A stretch of 64,000 nucleotides of DNA, taken from NCBI GenBank assembly GCA_017619655.1, contig JAFZRV010000008.1, positions 62,001 to 126,000 of the forward strand, in the 5' to 3' direction. A program made the translations under genes and the position numbers. The notes under the pieces were generated by a model. That model was not told where the DNA came from, did not search any database, and was given only the letters and a program-made list of their open reading frames with translations. Below, piece after piece: positions 9,217 through 18,447 of the stretch (position 1 is the first letter of the stretch; each line of letters starts with the position of its first letter). The stretch is from Bacteroidales bacterium (GTDB taxonomy: Bacteria > Bacteroidota > Bacteroidia > Bacteroidales > UBA932).

Positions 9217-9745
9217 CAAGATCCTCGCGTTCAACCGCGAATTCGTGGCCTCGAATGGGTATGAGGCACACCTGACAGACAAATTTCCGGACAAGAAGCT
9301 GGCGGTGCTCAGTTGCATGGATACACGGCTCAGCGTGCTGCTGCAGGAGGCGCTGGGCTTGAAAAACGGCGACGCGAAGGTGATCAAGAACGCCGGAGCC
9401 TTGATCCCCTCGCCGTGGGACTCGGCGATGCGAAGCCTCATCGTGGCGGTGTACGAACTGGGTGTGGAGGAGATCATGGTGGTAGCACACACGACCTGCG
9501 GTGCCTGCCACATGAGTTTCGGGCATTTCCGGGAGGAGATGCTCCAACGGGGGATTCCGGAAGCCGAGCTGCAACGCAGCGACGTCGATCTGGATGCCTG
9601 GCTGGAGGGCTTCCACGACACCGAAGCGTCGGTCCGCCGGACTGTCGACGCCATTCGAAAACATCCGCTGATGCCCGACGACGTGACCGTCCGGGGATTC
9701 ATCATCGAATCCGCTACCGGCGCCCTCGAGGAAGTGGAAACTTAA
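9203..9745 (+). CDS. Beta-class carbonic anhydrase
   Basis: The product interconverts CO2 and bicarbonate. It is 180 residues long, normal for the small beta-class group. Zinc-site motifs are CMDTR (Cys and the Asp-Arg dyad) and HTTCGAC (His-x2-Cys). The start at ATG 9203 (MGNIDKILAFN) fits the family; upstream in-frame codons read through the hydrolase gene and do not look like the protein. No signal peptide is seen, so it is cytoplasmic, unlike the secreted esterase it overlaps. Confidence 0.92.
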   Translation: MGNIDKILAFNREFVASNGYEAHLTDKFPDKKLAVLSCMDTRLSVLLQEALGLKNGDAKVIKNAGALIPSPWDSAMRSLIVAVYELGVEEIMVVAHTTCGACHMSFGHFREEMLQRGIPEAELQRSDVDLDAWLEGFHDTEASVRRTVDAIRKHPLMPDDVTVRGFIIESATGALEEVET

Positions 9746-9760
9746 CCCGACATTCCCGAA

Positions 9761-11494
9761 CTAGGGTAAGCTGGGCGTCAAGAAGGGTTTCAGGAACTCG
9801 GCGATGCGGTCGAGCCAGGTGTAGCTGCCCGTGCCCGGGGAAGCGCTGTACTGGAAGCAGTGCTCACGCGTCGCGAGGGTGTGGAGCTCGCTCTGGATGC
9901 CCATCGCGCGCATCTTTTCCCAGGTCTTGACGGAGCCCATCGCGGCATAGCCGTCGGCGTCGCCGTGGAGGAGGAGCATGGGCGCGGTGGCGGGATCGAA
10001 GGAGAACTCGGGCACGAGAACCGCCGCATCGTCATTGCCGCCGGTCGCGTTGTAGCCGTCCACCCCGTCCGTGAGGGCGTAGGCCGGATAGATGCCGATG
10101 CCCCACTGCACGTTGCAGGGAAGCGCGTCGAGGCTGTCGACGGGCAGGTAAGACCGGTGCCGGGAAGAGGTGACGCCCATCAGGGTGAGGTGTCCGCCCG
10201 CCGAAGACCCCATGATGCCGATGCGCCCGGGGTCGAGGCCACGGCCGGCCGCTTCGCTCCGGACGACACGGACAGCGCGCTGCAGGTCCTGCCAGGCCGT
10301 CGTGTGCTTGGCGAGCCCTTCCGGACGCGGCGTGCGGTATTTCATCGTGACCACGGTGATACCCAGGGCGTTGAGGTAACGCCGCGCCGGGGTCACTTCG
10401 AAGCTTTCCGGACCGTTGCCCACATAGGCGCCGCCCGAGTAGATGATCTGGATGGCATCGGTCGTGCGCTTTTCGGGGATGTACCACTCGATATAGGGCG
10501 TGCACTGCTTCTCCTGCGCGTCGGGCATCTGGCCGTCGGGCCAGATGGCTTCCTTGCAGTATGTGGTCGGGACAAGGTCTTCCGGGAAGCGGCCAGCCAG
10601 CTCCACCTCGGGCGCTACCGGACCCAGGAAGCCCAGCTGGGCCATGAATTCCACACCGCGCTCAAAGCCGAAGGCGCCGTGTCCCCTGCCGGGATACAGG
10701 TGCAGCTCGGCCGGGATGCCCATGCGACGCAACTGCCTGTATACCAACGTCGATCCGTTGGGTGACCAGGGATCTTCGCCACCATGGTGCAGACTCATGG
10801 GGCAGGTCTTCGTATCGAAGGGAAAGACGCTGCTGAGCGTCACGTCGGGACCGTAACCCTCGCGCGTGGCCTGGGTGCCGCTTTCGCCGTCGCTGGTCAC
10901 ATAGGCCGGCGCATTGACGATGGCCCAGTTGATGTGGCAGGGAATCGTGTCGCGCGCATCCACGGGCGCGTAGGTCTGCGTCAGCGATCCGGTCGCCAGC
11001 AGCAGCGCCAGGTGCGAGCCGGCCGACATCGAGATGACGCCGATCTTTTCCGGGTCGAACCCGCGCCGGGCCGCCTCGCTGCGGACCAGCCGGACGGCGC
11101 GCTGGCCGTCTTCCCAGGCCGTCTGGTAGATGGGCAGCCCTTCGGGACGCGGCGTGCGGTACACGAAATTGACGCACTGGACGCCGCGTTTCGTCAGTTC
11201 TTCCTTCCAGTAGCGGATGAGCCCCACGTCGCAGCAGCACTCGTAAGAGCCGCCCGAAATGAGGATCATGCAGGCGTCGTTGTCCACGGCGGCTTCCGGT
11301 GCGTCGTACCACTCCAGATAGGGAATGCGGTGCTTGTCGGGCTTGAAGCCCGGGGCGTCCGCCTCGTCGGTCATCGCGGCGATCTGGTCGCGCCGGACAT
11401 CGGGCATCTGCCCTTTGGGCCAGAGATACTGGCGTTGCTGCGCCGCCAGCGGAAGGCAGGCCAGCAGCAGGAGAAGGAAGAATAGTTTTTTCAT
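9761..11494 (-). CDS. Secreted tandem esterase: two fused alpha/beta hydrolase (BD-FAE-like) domains
   Basis: The 577-residue protein has a signal peptide (MKKLFFLLLLLACLPLAAQ) and two homologous hydrolase halves. Half 1 (about 25-290) has the nucleophile in SMSAGSH near 155, Asp in HHGGEDPW and His in GRGHGAF. Half 2 (about 310-577) has GSSAGGH near 433, HGDADGY and TREHCF. Both halves carry YRTPRPEGL and a LWPxGQMP-type start, so the gene arose by internal duplication. Related enzymes remove acetyl or feruloyl groups from plant polysaccharides; that substrate is inferred. The promoter is divergent from the LmbE-type gene. Confidence 0.88.
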   Translation of the reverse strand: MKKLFFLLLLLACLPLAAQQRQYLWPKGQMPDVRRDQIAAMTDEADAPGFKPDKHRIPYLEWYDAPEAAVDNDACMILISGGSYECCCDVGLIRYWKEELTKRGVQCVNFVYRTPRPEGLPIYQTAWEDGQRAVRLVRSEAARRGFDPEKIGVISMSAGSHLALLLATGSLTQTYAPVDARDTIPCHINWAIVNAPAYVTSDGESGTQATREGYGPDVTLSSVFPFDTKTCPMSLHHGGEDPWSPNGSTLVYRQLRRMGIPAELHLYPGRGHGAFGFERGVEFMAQLGFLGPVAPEVELAGRFPEDLVPTTYCKEAIWPDGQMPDAQEKQCTPYIEWYIPEKRTTDAIQIIYSGGAYVGNGPESFEVTPARRYLNALGITVVTMKYRTPRPEGLAKHTTAWQDLQRAVRVVRSEAAGRGLDPGRIGIMGSSAGGHLTLMGVTSSRHRSYLPVDSLDALPCNVQWGIGIYPAYALTDGVDGYNATGGNDDAAVLVPEFSFDPATAPMLLLHGDADGYAAMGSVKTWEKMRAMGIQSELHTLATREHCFQYSASPGTGSYTWLDRIAEFLKPFLTPSLP

Positions 11495-11502
11495 GGCTCT
11501 TA

Positions 11503-11531
11503 CAAAGTTAGGACTTTTCTTCGTAACTTTG
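11503..11531. promoter_or_regulatory. Divergent near-leaderless promoter pair
   Basis: Minus-strand TAACTTTG (11510 to 11503) ends 8 nt before the ATG at 11494. Plus-strand TAACTTTG (11524-11531) ends 5 nt before the ATG at 11537. The two -7 boxes are identical, back to back and 13 bp apart. If transcription starts about 5-7 nt past the box, both mRNAs would have almost no leader. Confidence 0.65.
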
Positions 11532-11536
11532 ACGAT

Positions 11537-12295
11537 ATGAACAGAAGATCGATGCTGAAAGCGGCGGGCAGTGCCGCCGCGCTGACCATTTTAGGCGGCA
11601 TTCCGCTGGATGCCGCGGAGGCCGGGATGACGCCGGCCACCCAACGCAAGGACCGCAAGAAGATTCTCGTGATCGGGGCGCACCCCGACGACCCGGAGAC
11701 TGCCGCCGGCGGCACCATCTGCCTGCTGACGGATGCCGGGCACGAGGTCGTGTGCGTCTACTTGACGCGCGGCGAGGCCGGCATCGCCGGCAAGAGCCAC
11801 GCCGAAGCCGCCACGATCCGCGAGCGCGAAGCCCGCGCCGCCTGCGCGGCCACGGGCGCCCGGCCGCTGTTCATGGACCAGATCGACGGCCAGACGGAAG
11901 TGAACCTCGATCGCTATCGGGAGATGCGCGAACTGATCGACCGCGAGAAGCCGGACCTCGTCATCACCCACTGGCCCATCGACGGTCACCGCGACCACGC
12001 CGTCTGCGGCATCCTCGTGCTGGATGCCTGGCGCCGGCTGGACCGCCGTTTCGAACTCTACTATTTCGAGGTAATGAGCGGCACGCAGACACAGATGTTC
12101 CATCCGTCTGACTGGGTGGACATTACAGCGACGCGCGACCGCAAATACAAGGCCTGCTTCTGCCACGAAAGCCAGCAGTTGGAAGACCTCATGAAAGAAT
12201 GGCACGACCCGATGGAACGCTTCCGCGGGCTCGAATGCCGCACCCGCTTCGCCGAAGCCTTCCTTCACCACGTCGAACCCGTATTGCTGGTGTAG
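11537..12295 (+). CDS. PIG-L/LmbE family deacetylase with Tat-like signal
   Basis: LmbE/PIG-L enzymes are zinc-dependent N-deacetylases acting on GlcNAc-type or related amide substrates. The 252-residue protein starts MNRRSMLKAAGSAAALTILG, which resembles a twin-arginine export signal. The metal motif HPDDPE is at about 54-59, and a second metal histidine lies in GHRDHAVCG (about 152-160). It is followed by msrA after 2 nt. The promoter box ends 5 nt before the ATG. The exact substrate is unknown. Confidence 0.9.
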   Translation: MNRRSMLKAAGSAAALTILGGIPLDAAEAGMTPATQRKDRKKILVIGAHPDDPETAAGGTICLLTDAGHEVVCVYLTRGEAGIAGKSHAEAATIREREARAACAATGARPLFMDQIDGQTEVNLDRYREMRELIDREKPDLVITHWPIDGHRDHAVCGILVLDAWRRLDRRFELYYFEVMSGTQTQMFHPSDWVDITATRDRKYKACFCHESQQLEDLMKEWHDPMERFRGLECRTRFAEAFLHHVEPVLLV

Positions 12296-12297
12296 CC

Positions 12298-12813
12298 ATG
12301 TTGAAGGATATCTACCTGGCCGGCGGCTGCTTCTGGGGCGCCGAGCACTTTTTCAAGCAGATGGAAGGCGTCGTCCTGACAGAAGTCGGCTTCGCCAACG
12401 GGCACACGCCCGATCCGACCTATAAGGAAGTCTACACCGACACCACCGGCTATGCCGAGACGGTGCATGTCCGCTACGATACCGACCGCGTCGGACTGAA
12501 ATTCCTGCTGCGCATGTTCTTCAAGGCCATCGATCCGACTTCGCTCAACAAGCAGGGAGAGGACGAAGGAACGCGCTATCGGACAGGTATTTACTATACG
12601 GACGAGGCCGATCTTGCCAAGATAGGGGATGTGTACAAAGAGGAACAGCAGAAGACGGCTGCTCCCTTTGTCGTCGAGGTCAAGCCGTTGCAGAACTTCT
12701 ACCGCGCCGAAGACTACCACCAGGACTACCTGGACAAAAATCCCGACGGCTACTGCCATCTGCCGCTGGAACTTTTCCGTTTCGCCCGCGAAGCCCGGCC
12801 CGAACGTGACTGA
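12298..12813 (+). CDS. msrA: Peptide methionine sulfoxide reductase MsrA
   Basis: MsrA reduces methionine-S-sulfoxide in proteins. The 171-residue product shows the catalytic GCFWG motif near residue 10-14 and the family sequences GYAETVHV and YHQDYL. There is no MsrB fusion and no signal peptide, so it is probably cytoplasmic. ATG at 12298 follows the LmbE stop by 2 nt. Upstream in-frame codons belong to the other gene and were excluded. Confidence 0.95.
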   Translation: MLKDIYLAGGCFWGAEHFFKQMEGVVLTEVGFANGHTPDPTYKEVYTDTTGYAETVHVRYDTDRVGLKFLLRMFFKAIDPTSLNKQGEDEGTRYRTGIYYTDEADLAKIGDVYKEEQQKTAAPFVVEVKPLQNFYRAEDYHQDYLDKNPDGYCHLPLELFRFAREARPERD

Positions 12814-12847
12814 TGCAGGAGGGTGTCTGTATACCAGCTGCTCAACA

Positions 12848-12886
12848 AAATCCGCTTGCGTGAAAATGCGCAAGCGGATTTCGTTT
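12848..12886. terminator. Strong intrinsic terminator between converging msrA and M13 peptidase
   Basis: An 11-12 bp perfect stem (ATCCGCTTGCG and CGCAAGCGGAT) encloses a short AT-rich loop, with A-runs on the left and TTTCGTTT on the right. It sits in the 119-bp gap between two converging genes and can act in both directions. It would close the long NRPS-GH2-M13 operon. Confidence 0.85.
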
Positions 12887-12932
12887 AAGAGGCTGATTGT
12901 CAGTCAGCAAAGCGCCACAAAGGCGGTTGCCG

Positions 12933-14957
12933 CTACCAGACTTTCACGCGGTCTTCGGGGGCTACGTAGTAGGCGTCGCCGGGTTGGATGTCAAAGGCAT
13001 CGTACCAGTAGTCGCACTGGGCGAGGCCGCCGTTCACGCGGAGGAAGTACACGGAGTGGACGTCCATCATCGTGAGGTAGCGGAGCATCTCCTCGGAGGA
13101 GGTACCGGCCCACACGTTCGCGTAGGAGAGGAAGAAGCGCTGCTCGGGCGTGAAGCCGTTGTCGTCGCCGAGGCGGCCGTGCTTGGCCTGCCACTTCTGG
13201 AAGGCGTTGAACGAGATGTTCAGGCCGCCATGGTCGGCGATGTTTTCGCCGAGGCAGAGGGCGCCGTTGGCATGCAGGTCGTTCGGAATGACCCACAGGG
13301 AGTTGAAGTAGGCCGTCATCGCATCGCAAGGCTTCTTGAAGGCCTCGGCATCGGCGTCGGTCCACCAGTTCTCGAGGTTGCCTTCCTTCGTGTAGAGACG
13401 GCCCTGGTCGTCGAAACCGTGGGTCATCTCGTGGCCGATGACCACGCCGATGGCACCGTAGTTGGCGGCGGCGTCAGCGTTCATGTCGAAGAACGGCGGC
13501 TGCAGGATGCCGGCGGGGAAGCAGATCTCGTTGGTGGTCGGGTTGTAGTAGGCGTTGACCATCTGGGCGGGCATCAGCCATTCGGTCTTGTCGACGGGCT
13601 TGTTGTAGCGCTTTTCGTAGTTCAGGTTCCAGTAGAACTCGGTTGCCGTGCGGACGTTCTCGTACAGCGACTTGGACGGGTCGACCACCAGCGGGGTCAG
13701 GTCGTCCCACTTGTCGGGGTAGCCGATCTTCACGGTGAAGGCGGCCAGTTTGTCGAGGGCTTTCGCCTTCGTCTCCTCGGTCATCCATTCCTGGGCCTGG
13801 ATGCGTTCGCCCAGCGATTCCTGCAGGTTTCCGACCAGTTCAAGCATTTCGGCCTTGGCCTCCGGCGGGAAGTATTTCTCCACGTACATCTGGCCGACGG
13901 CGTCGGACATCAGGCCGTCCACCAGGCTGACGGCGCGTTTCCAGCGCGGGGTGATCTCCTGCGTGCCGTAGATCTTGCGGCTGTATTCGAAATTCTCCTG
14001 GATGAAATCGTCGGAGAGCATGGAGGATGCGCCGCTGATGAGTTGCCAGCGATAGACGTCCTTGAGGGTCTCGAGCGGTGTGCTCATCAGCAGCTGGCAG
14101 GCCTTGGCGACCGGTTCAGGCTGGCCGAGGTCGACTTCTTCCGTCTTGTCGTAGCGGTAGTCGTTCAGATAGCGCTTCCAGTCGAACGGCGCGCAAAGCT
14201 TCATCAGTTCGTCCACCGTCATCTTGTGGTAGTTCTTCTCGGAGTCTCGCTGCTCTTCCATGGAGTAGTGCGCGGCGGCCAGCTCGGTCTCGAGGGCCCA
14301 GATGCGGGCGACCTTGGCAGCCGCTTCCTTTTCCGGATAGCCGGCCAGGACGAAGAGCTTCTGCATGTGCTCCTTCGTGGCCTCGCGGACCATCACGTTC
14401 TGCGGATCCTTGGAAGAGTAGTATTCCTTGTTGCGCAGGGTCAGACCGCCCTGGACGATGGCGACGATGTTGTTGTCGGAGTCTTTCTCGTCGGCGTCCA
14501 CGTAAATGCCGAAGAGGAGGTTGTCGTGCTCCTTGGCGCAGTATTGCAGGAGCGCCTCGCGGCTGTCAAGGGCGTCGATCTCGGCGATATGGGCCTTCAG
14601 CGGCGCGGCGCCTTCGGCATTCAGGCGAGCGGAGTCCATGGCCATGTTGTAGAGGTCGCCGATCTTCTGGGCGATGCTGCCGTTCTCGTTGTCCTGGGCC
14701 GCGATGCCCTGAATCAGGCCGGCCAGGGTCTTGGTGTTGTCGTCAGCGAGTTTCGTGAAGGCGCCCCACTGGGGATACTCCGGCGACTGGGGATTGAAAT
14801 CGGCCCAATGGCCCGTGGCATACTTGGCGAAGTCGTCGCCCGGACGCGCGGTGGTGTCCATGTAGTCGTAATTGATGCCGGCGATTTTGGCCGGTTTGGT
14901 GCCGCAGGAGGCTGCGATGAGCCCGGCGGCGGCCAGGAAGAATAACATTTTTTTCAT
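12933..14957 (-). CDS. pepO: M13 family metallopeptidase lipoprotein (PepO/neprilysin-like)
   Basis: M13 enzymes are zinc endopeptidases that cut short peptides. The 674-residue product starts with a lipoprotein signal (lipobox LIAASC), so it is envelope-anchored. The zinc motif HEMTH is at about 508 (GHEMTHGFDDQG), the third ligand lies in ENIADHGG near 570, and NAYY precedes the site. The protein ends in the family-typical VKVW. ATG at 14957 puts the lipobox at the right depth; an in-frame ATG at 14978 is possible. It is last in the NRPS-GH2-M13 unit, 28 nt after the glycosidase. Confidence 0.94.
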   Translation of the reverse strand: MKKMLFFLAAAGLIAASCGTKPAKIAGINYDYMDTTARPGDDFAKYATGHWADFNPQSPEYPQWGAFTKLADDNTKTLAGLIQGIAAQDNENGSIAQKIGDLYNMAMDSARLNAEGAAPLKAHIAEIDALDSREALLQYCAKEHDNLLFGIYVDADEKDSDNNIVAIVQGGLTLRNKEYYSSKDPQNVMVREATKEHMQKLFVLAGYPEKEAAAKVARIWALETELAAAHYSMEEQRDSEKNYHKMTVDELMKLCAPFDWKRYLNDYRYDKTEEVDLGQPEPVAKACQLLMSTPLETLKDVYRWQLISGASSMLSDDFIQENFEYSRKIYGTQEITPRWKRAVSLVDGLMSDAVGQMYVEKYFPPEAKAEMLELVGNLQESLGERIQAQEWMTEETKAKALDKLAAFTVKIGYPDKWDDLTPLVVDPSKSLYENVRTATEFYWNLNYEKRYNKPVDKTEWLMPAQMVNAYYNPTTNEICFPAGILQPPFFDMNADAAANYGAIGVVIGHEMTHGFDDQGRLYTKEGNLENWWTDADAEAFKKPCDAMTAYFNSLWVIPNDLHANGALCLGENIADHGGLNISFNAFQKWQAKHGRLGDDNGFTPEQRFFLSYANVWAGTSSEEMLRYLTMMDVHSVYFLRVNGGLAQCDYWYDAFDIQPGDAYYVAPEDRVKVW

Positions 14958-14985
14958 GCTATGAAGTGAATTGATCATTGGTTTT

Positions 14986-17900
14986 CTAGCGAACGAGAAT
15001 CTCGCTGACGGGCACGTTGAAGCCCCGGACCTCGACCATCGCGTGCGCAGCGTTTTCGGGACTTTCGAAGGTCAGCGTGCGCTCCTCGCCGGGCATCAGG
15101 TGGATATAGTTGTCCGACCAGAGGACGGGGAGGATGCGGGTGCCGTCGCCCCGGCGCGCCACGAAATGGAGCATCAGGGCCGGTACGTCCGAGGTGTTGG
15201 TCACCGTGACGGAGGCCGGCTGCCCGTTGCGGGCGCCGTGGCGGGAGAGCTTGATGTGGGCGTTAGGCAGGGAATTGAGCTGCCGCAAATTGTCTTCTTC
15301 CGCCGTGATGACGTAGTCGTTGTGCGAGACGGGTTCATCTCCGTCAAACAACTGCAGGCGGAGGAAGCAGACCTGGTGGCCCCAGCGCGGGTTTCCGTTG
15401 AGGCCGACACGCTTGAAATCCATGCCGAAAAGTTCCGCGGTCATGTCTTCCCGCAGCGACAGCGTCGTGTCGCACTTGACGGCCAGCTGGCCGTCGTGGG
15501 TGTAGAGCGTGGCCAGGGCGCGCAGTCCCTGCCGCTCACCCGCGCTGTAATTGACGACTTCCACCTGTCGGGAGACGGGGTTCCACTGGATGTGCAGCGG
15601 CTCGCAGGCCTTGCGGCAGGCGTAGTAGGAGGCCGTGGCGTCGAGGAACCAGTCGTAGGTGCAGAAGGCCATCGAGGGCCAGGCGGGATGGCTCATCCAG
15701 AGCAGGAGCCCGCGGCGTTCGCGGCTGCGGCTCTCGAACATGGCGCGGTAACCGTCGTAGTTGACCCACTGGGCCCGCTGGGCGAAGGTTTCGGCGTCGT
15801 GCGAAGGGCCGAAGTACGCGTTCACGGCGTCGATGAAGGTCTGTCCCCGCTGGGCGCTCTGGAGCGCGAAGTCGTGGATGCCCCACATGCGCGTCGGCGG
15901 CCAGGCCTGCGAAGCGGGCATCATCTCGATCAGGCTCTCGTAGTTGGGGAAGTTGGGCATGCCGCGTTCGCTGTGGAACATGCGCGTCTCGTCGGCGTAT
16001 CCGGGTACTTGGTCGAGCTGCCAGTAGGCTTTCGCGGGAAGGCGGAAATAGGGACCGCGGCCCGACACCACGTCGTCGGCCGAGGAGGAGATGTAGACAT
16101 GCTGCGGGTCTTCGCGGGCCACGAGCCGGCGCAGGTTTGCGTCGAGCGAGGCGGGGGGATAGCCCTCGTTGCGGCCGCACCAGAGCAGCAGGCTCGGGTG
16201 GTTGCGGATGCGCTTGAGCATGTTCTCGGCATTGGCCATGAACAGGGCCTCGTCGTCGGGATCCGGCCCGTCGGCGGGATTGGCCAGCCAGAAGTCCTGC
16301 CAGACGAGGATGCCGTTGCGGTCGGCGGCTTCATAGAACTCCTCGTCGCCGATCATGCCCACCCAGTTGCGCACCAGGTTGAAGTGCTCGTGGCGGTGGA
16401 GCTGCATCGCGCGCTCATAGTCTTCCGCGCGGTAGCGCAGGTTGCTCTCGCTGAAGCCCCAGTTGCCGCCTCGTCCCACCAGCCGCCGGCCGTTGACCCA
16501 GATGCGGAGCGTTCCGTCGGAGGTATCGTAATCGAAGTGCCGGATGCCGGACTGGAAGCGGTGGGCGTCGCTGCCCCGCACGCGCATGTCGACCGTGTAG
16601 AGATAGGGCTCGCCGTAGCCGTTGGGCCACCAGAGCCGGGGATGGTCGATTTCGATCTGTGTCGTGACGAGGCTCGACCCGCCGGCCGGCAGCATGACGG
16701 TCTGGCTGAAGGGGATGTCGCCGTAGCTGCCCTCCCACAGGGCCTCCACGGCATAATCGGCCCGGTTGACCAGCGTGGCACCGAGCATGACGCGCACGTG
16801 GGTGGTGTCGACGATGGGCGGGAGGCTCTCCTGGACGGAGAACAGGGGCGTGGCGATGGGATCCGTGATCTGGACGGGGCCGATGCGCTCGAGCCACACG
16901 TCGTTCCAGATGCCCATGTTGCGGCCCCGGATGGTCGGAATCCAGTCCCAGCCGGTGGAGGCGTGGAACGTGGGGTTGTCGGCACCCAGCGAACCGCCGT
17001 TGGTGGCACAGCGTTCAAGGGTGTTGGCCTTCGTCATGCCCGGATGATCCGGCGGCAGCACCACCACTTCCAGGCGGTTGTCGCCCGTCAACAGGCTCGA
17101 GATGTCGAAGGCGGCGTCGGTGAAGGCGCCTTCGATGGTGCCGACCGACGTGCCGTTCAGGAAGACGATGGCCTTCCAGTTGATGCCGTCGAAATGCAGC
17201 AGCATGCGCTCGTCATCGACCCCGGAGCGATAGCTGTGGGGAAGAGCGAAGCGCGTGCGGTAAACGAAGGGCGACATGAAATAGGAGTCGCTGATATATT
17301 GCTGGTTGTCACCGAAATTCGGATTCGGGAGCATGCCGTCGTCGAGATAGCTCGACAGGACGGTGCCGGGCACGGTGGCGGGAATCCAGGCCGACAGGTC
17401 GTTGGACTCCGGCTGCCGGGCTACGAGCCAGTTCCGGTCGAGGTCGATGCGGTGGCCGATCTCGGGATAGACCGTGGCCTGCATGGGCCAGCCCTCGGCG
17501 GTCACCAGCTTTTTCTGCCGTCCGCGGCCCAGCACTTCGAGCTCGCTCAGCATGTAGGGCATCCCGTCGACCGAACTGTCGAGGAGCACCCGCACCCAGC
17601 GGCCGCGTCCGCGCAGCTGCAGCGTGTCGCAGCGTCGTGCGCTGTCTCCGCCGAGTTCCGCCACGGTGCGCCAGGAGCTGGAGTCGGCGCCCACCTGGAT
17701 CACGCCGTGTTTCGGCGCGTTGAGCCAGTGAAGGCGGATCTCGCTGAAACTGTGCGTCTTCCCCAGGTCCACCGACAGCCATTCCCGGCCGCCGCTGGCC
17801 GGCGTCCATACGCTGCTGAAATGTTCCGAAGTAAGCATGGGCAGCAGCTTGCCGTCGCGGTAGAACAGCCATTCCTGCCAGACGATGGTTTCGGCCTCCG

Positions 17901-18441
17901 GCATGTCCACGATGAACTTCCAGCGCTCGGGCGCCATCCGTTTCGGAGCGTCCCACGGCAGGGTGACGGGGGCGCCGGTAAAGACACCCTGGAAGCGCTG
18001 CTCGACTTTCCATTGCCCGGCGCCGTCCTGACTCAGCAGCTGGGCCGTGTAGGGGCTCTGCTGCACGCCGTCGCGCAGGCCGGCCGTCAGCGTCATGGTG
18101 ATCAGGTCCACCGGCTCCCGGAACCCGTAGGTGCGAAGCGCCAGTTCGGCGTGCGGTCCTTCCACCGTCACCGTGCTCCACGGCCGCGGATCGAAGGGAA
18201 TGTCGTGCTCGATTTTCGACAGCATTTCGCTGTCGTTCTTCCAGACTTCTATCCAGTAGGGCGTTTCGGTTTCGACGATGCCGTCCACGGCCAGCTGGGC
18301 CGTGGCGTTGAAGTCGATGGCGCTGGAGTGGAAGGCGCGGTGACGCAGCGCGAGATTCGTGGCGGGCTCCTGCGACGTGCAGGAAACCGTCAGGAAGGTC
18401 AGCAGCAGAAGGCCGCGGAGAGTGCCGGGGAGGGAGGACAT
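14986..18441 (-). CDS. GH2 glycoside hydrolase lipoprotein (exo-beta-glucosaminidase/mannosidase-like) with F5/8C-type domain
   Basis: The 1151-residue protein begins with a lipoprotein signal (LTFLTVSC). A discoidin-like F5/8C segment (SSVWTPASGGREW ... VDLGK) lies at about 205-315. It is followed by a GH2 sugar-binding domain, Ig-like domain, TIM barrel and C-terminal Ig-like region. The acid/base is the Glu in CGRNEGYPP (near 752). The nucleophile is probably the Glu in HSERGMPNFP (near 824), an arrangement like CsxA-type exo-beta-D-glucosaminidases; beta-mannosidase is the alternative. ATG at 18441 lies 6 nt after the NRPS stop, so it is probably co-transcribed. The substrate is not proven. 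Confidence 0.88.
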   Translation of the reverse strand: MSSLPGTLRGLLLLTFLTVSCTSQEPATNLALRHRAFHSSAIDFNATAQLAVDGIVETETPYWIEVWKNDSEMLSKIEHDIPFDPRPWSTVTVEGPHAELALRTYGFREPVDLITMTLTAGLRDGVQQSPYTAQLLSQDGAGQWKVEQRFQGVFTGAPVTLPWDAPKRMAPERWKFIVDMPEAETIVWQEWLFYRDGKLLPMLTSEHFSSVWTPASGGREWLSVDLGKTHSFSEIRLHWLNAPKHGVIQVGADSSSWRTVAELGGDSARRCDTLQLRGRGRWVRVLLDSSVDGMPYMLSELEVLGRGRQKKLVTAEGWPMQATVYPEIGHRIDLDRNWLVARQPESNDLSAWIPATVPGTVLSSYLDDGMLPNPNFGDNQQYISDSYFMSPFVYRTRFALPHSYRSGVDDERMLLHFDGINWKAIVFLNGTSVGTIEGAFTDAAFDISSLLTGDNRLEVVVLPPDHPGMTKANTLERCATNGGSLGADNPTFHASTGWDWIPTIRGRNMGIWNDVWLERIGPVQITDPIATPLFSVQESLPPIVDTTHVRVMLGATLVNRADYAVEALWEGSYGDIPFSQTVMLPAGGSSLVTTQIEIDHPRLWWPNGYGEPYLYTVDMRVRGSDAHRFQSGIRHFDYDTSDGTLRIWVNGRRLVGRGGNWGFSESNLRYRAEDYERAMQLHRHEHFNLVRNWVGMIGDEEFYEAADRNGILVWQDFWLANPADGPDPDDEALFMANAENMLKRIRNHPSLLLWCGRNEGYPPASLDANLRRLVAREDPQHVYISSSADDVVSGRGPYFRLPAKAYWQLDQVPGYADETRMFHSERGMPNFPNYESLIEMMPASQAWPPTRMWGIHDFALQSAQRGQTFIDAVNAYFGPSHDAETFAQRAQWVNYDGYRAMFESRSRERRGLLLWMSHPAWPSMAFCTYDWFLDATASYYACRKACEPLHIQWNPVSRQVEVVNYSAGERQGLRALATLYTHDGQLAVKCDTTLSLREDMTAELFGMDFKRVGLNGNPRWGHQVCFLRLQLFDGDEPVSHNDYVITAEEDNLRQLNSLPNAHIKLSRHGARNGQPASVTVTNTSDVPALMLHFVARRGDGTRILPVLWSDNYIHLMPGEERTLTFESPENAAHAMVEVRGFNVPVSEILVR

Positions 18442-18447
18442 AATCAA

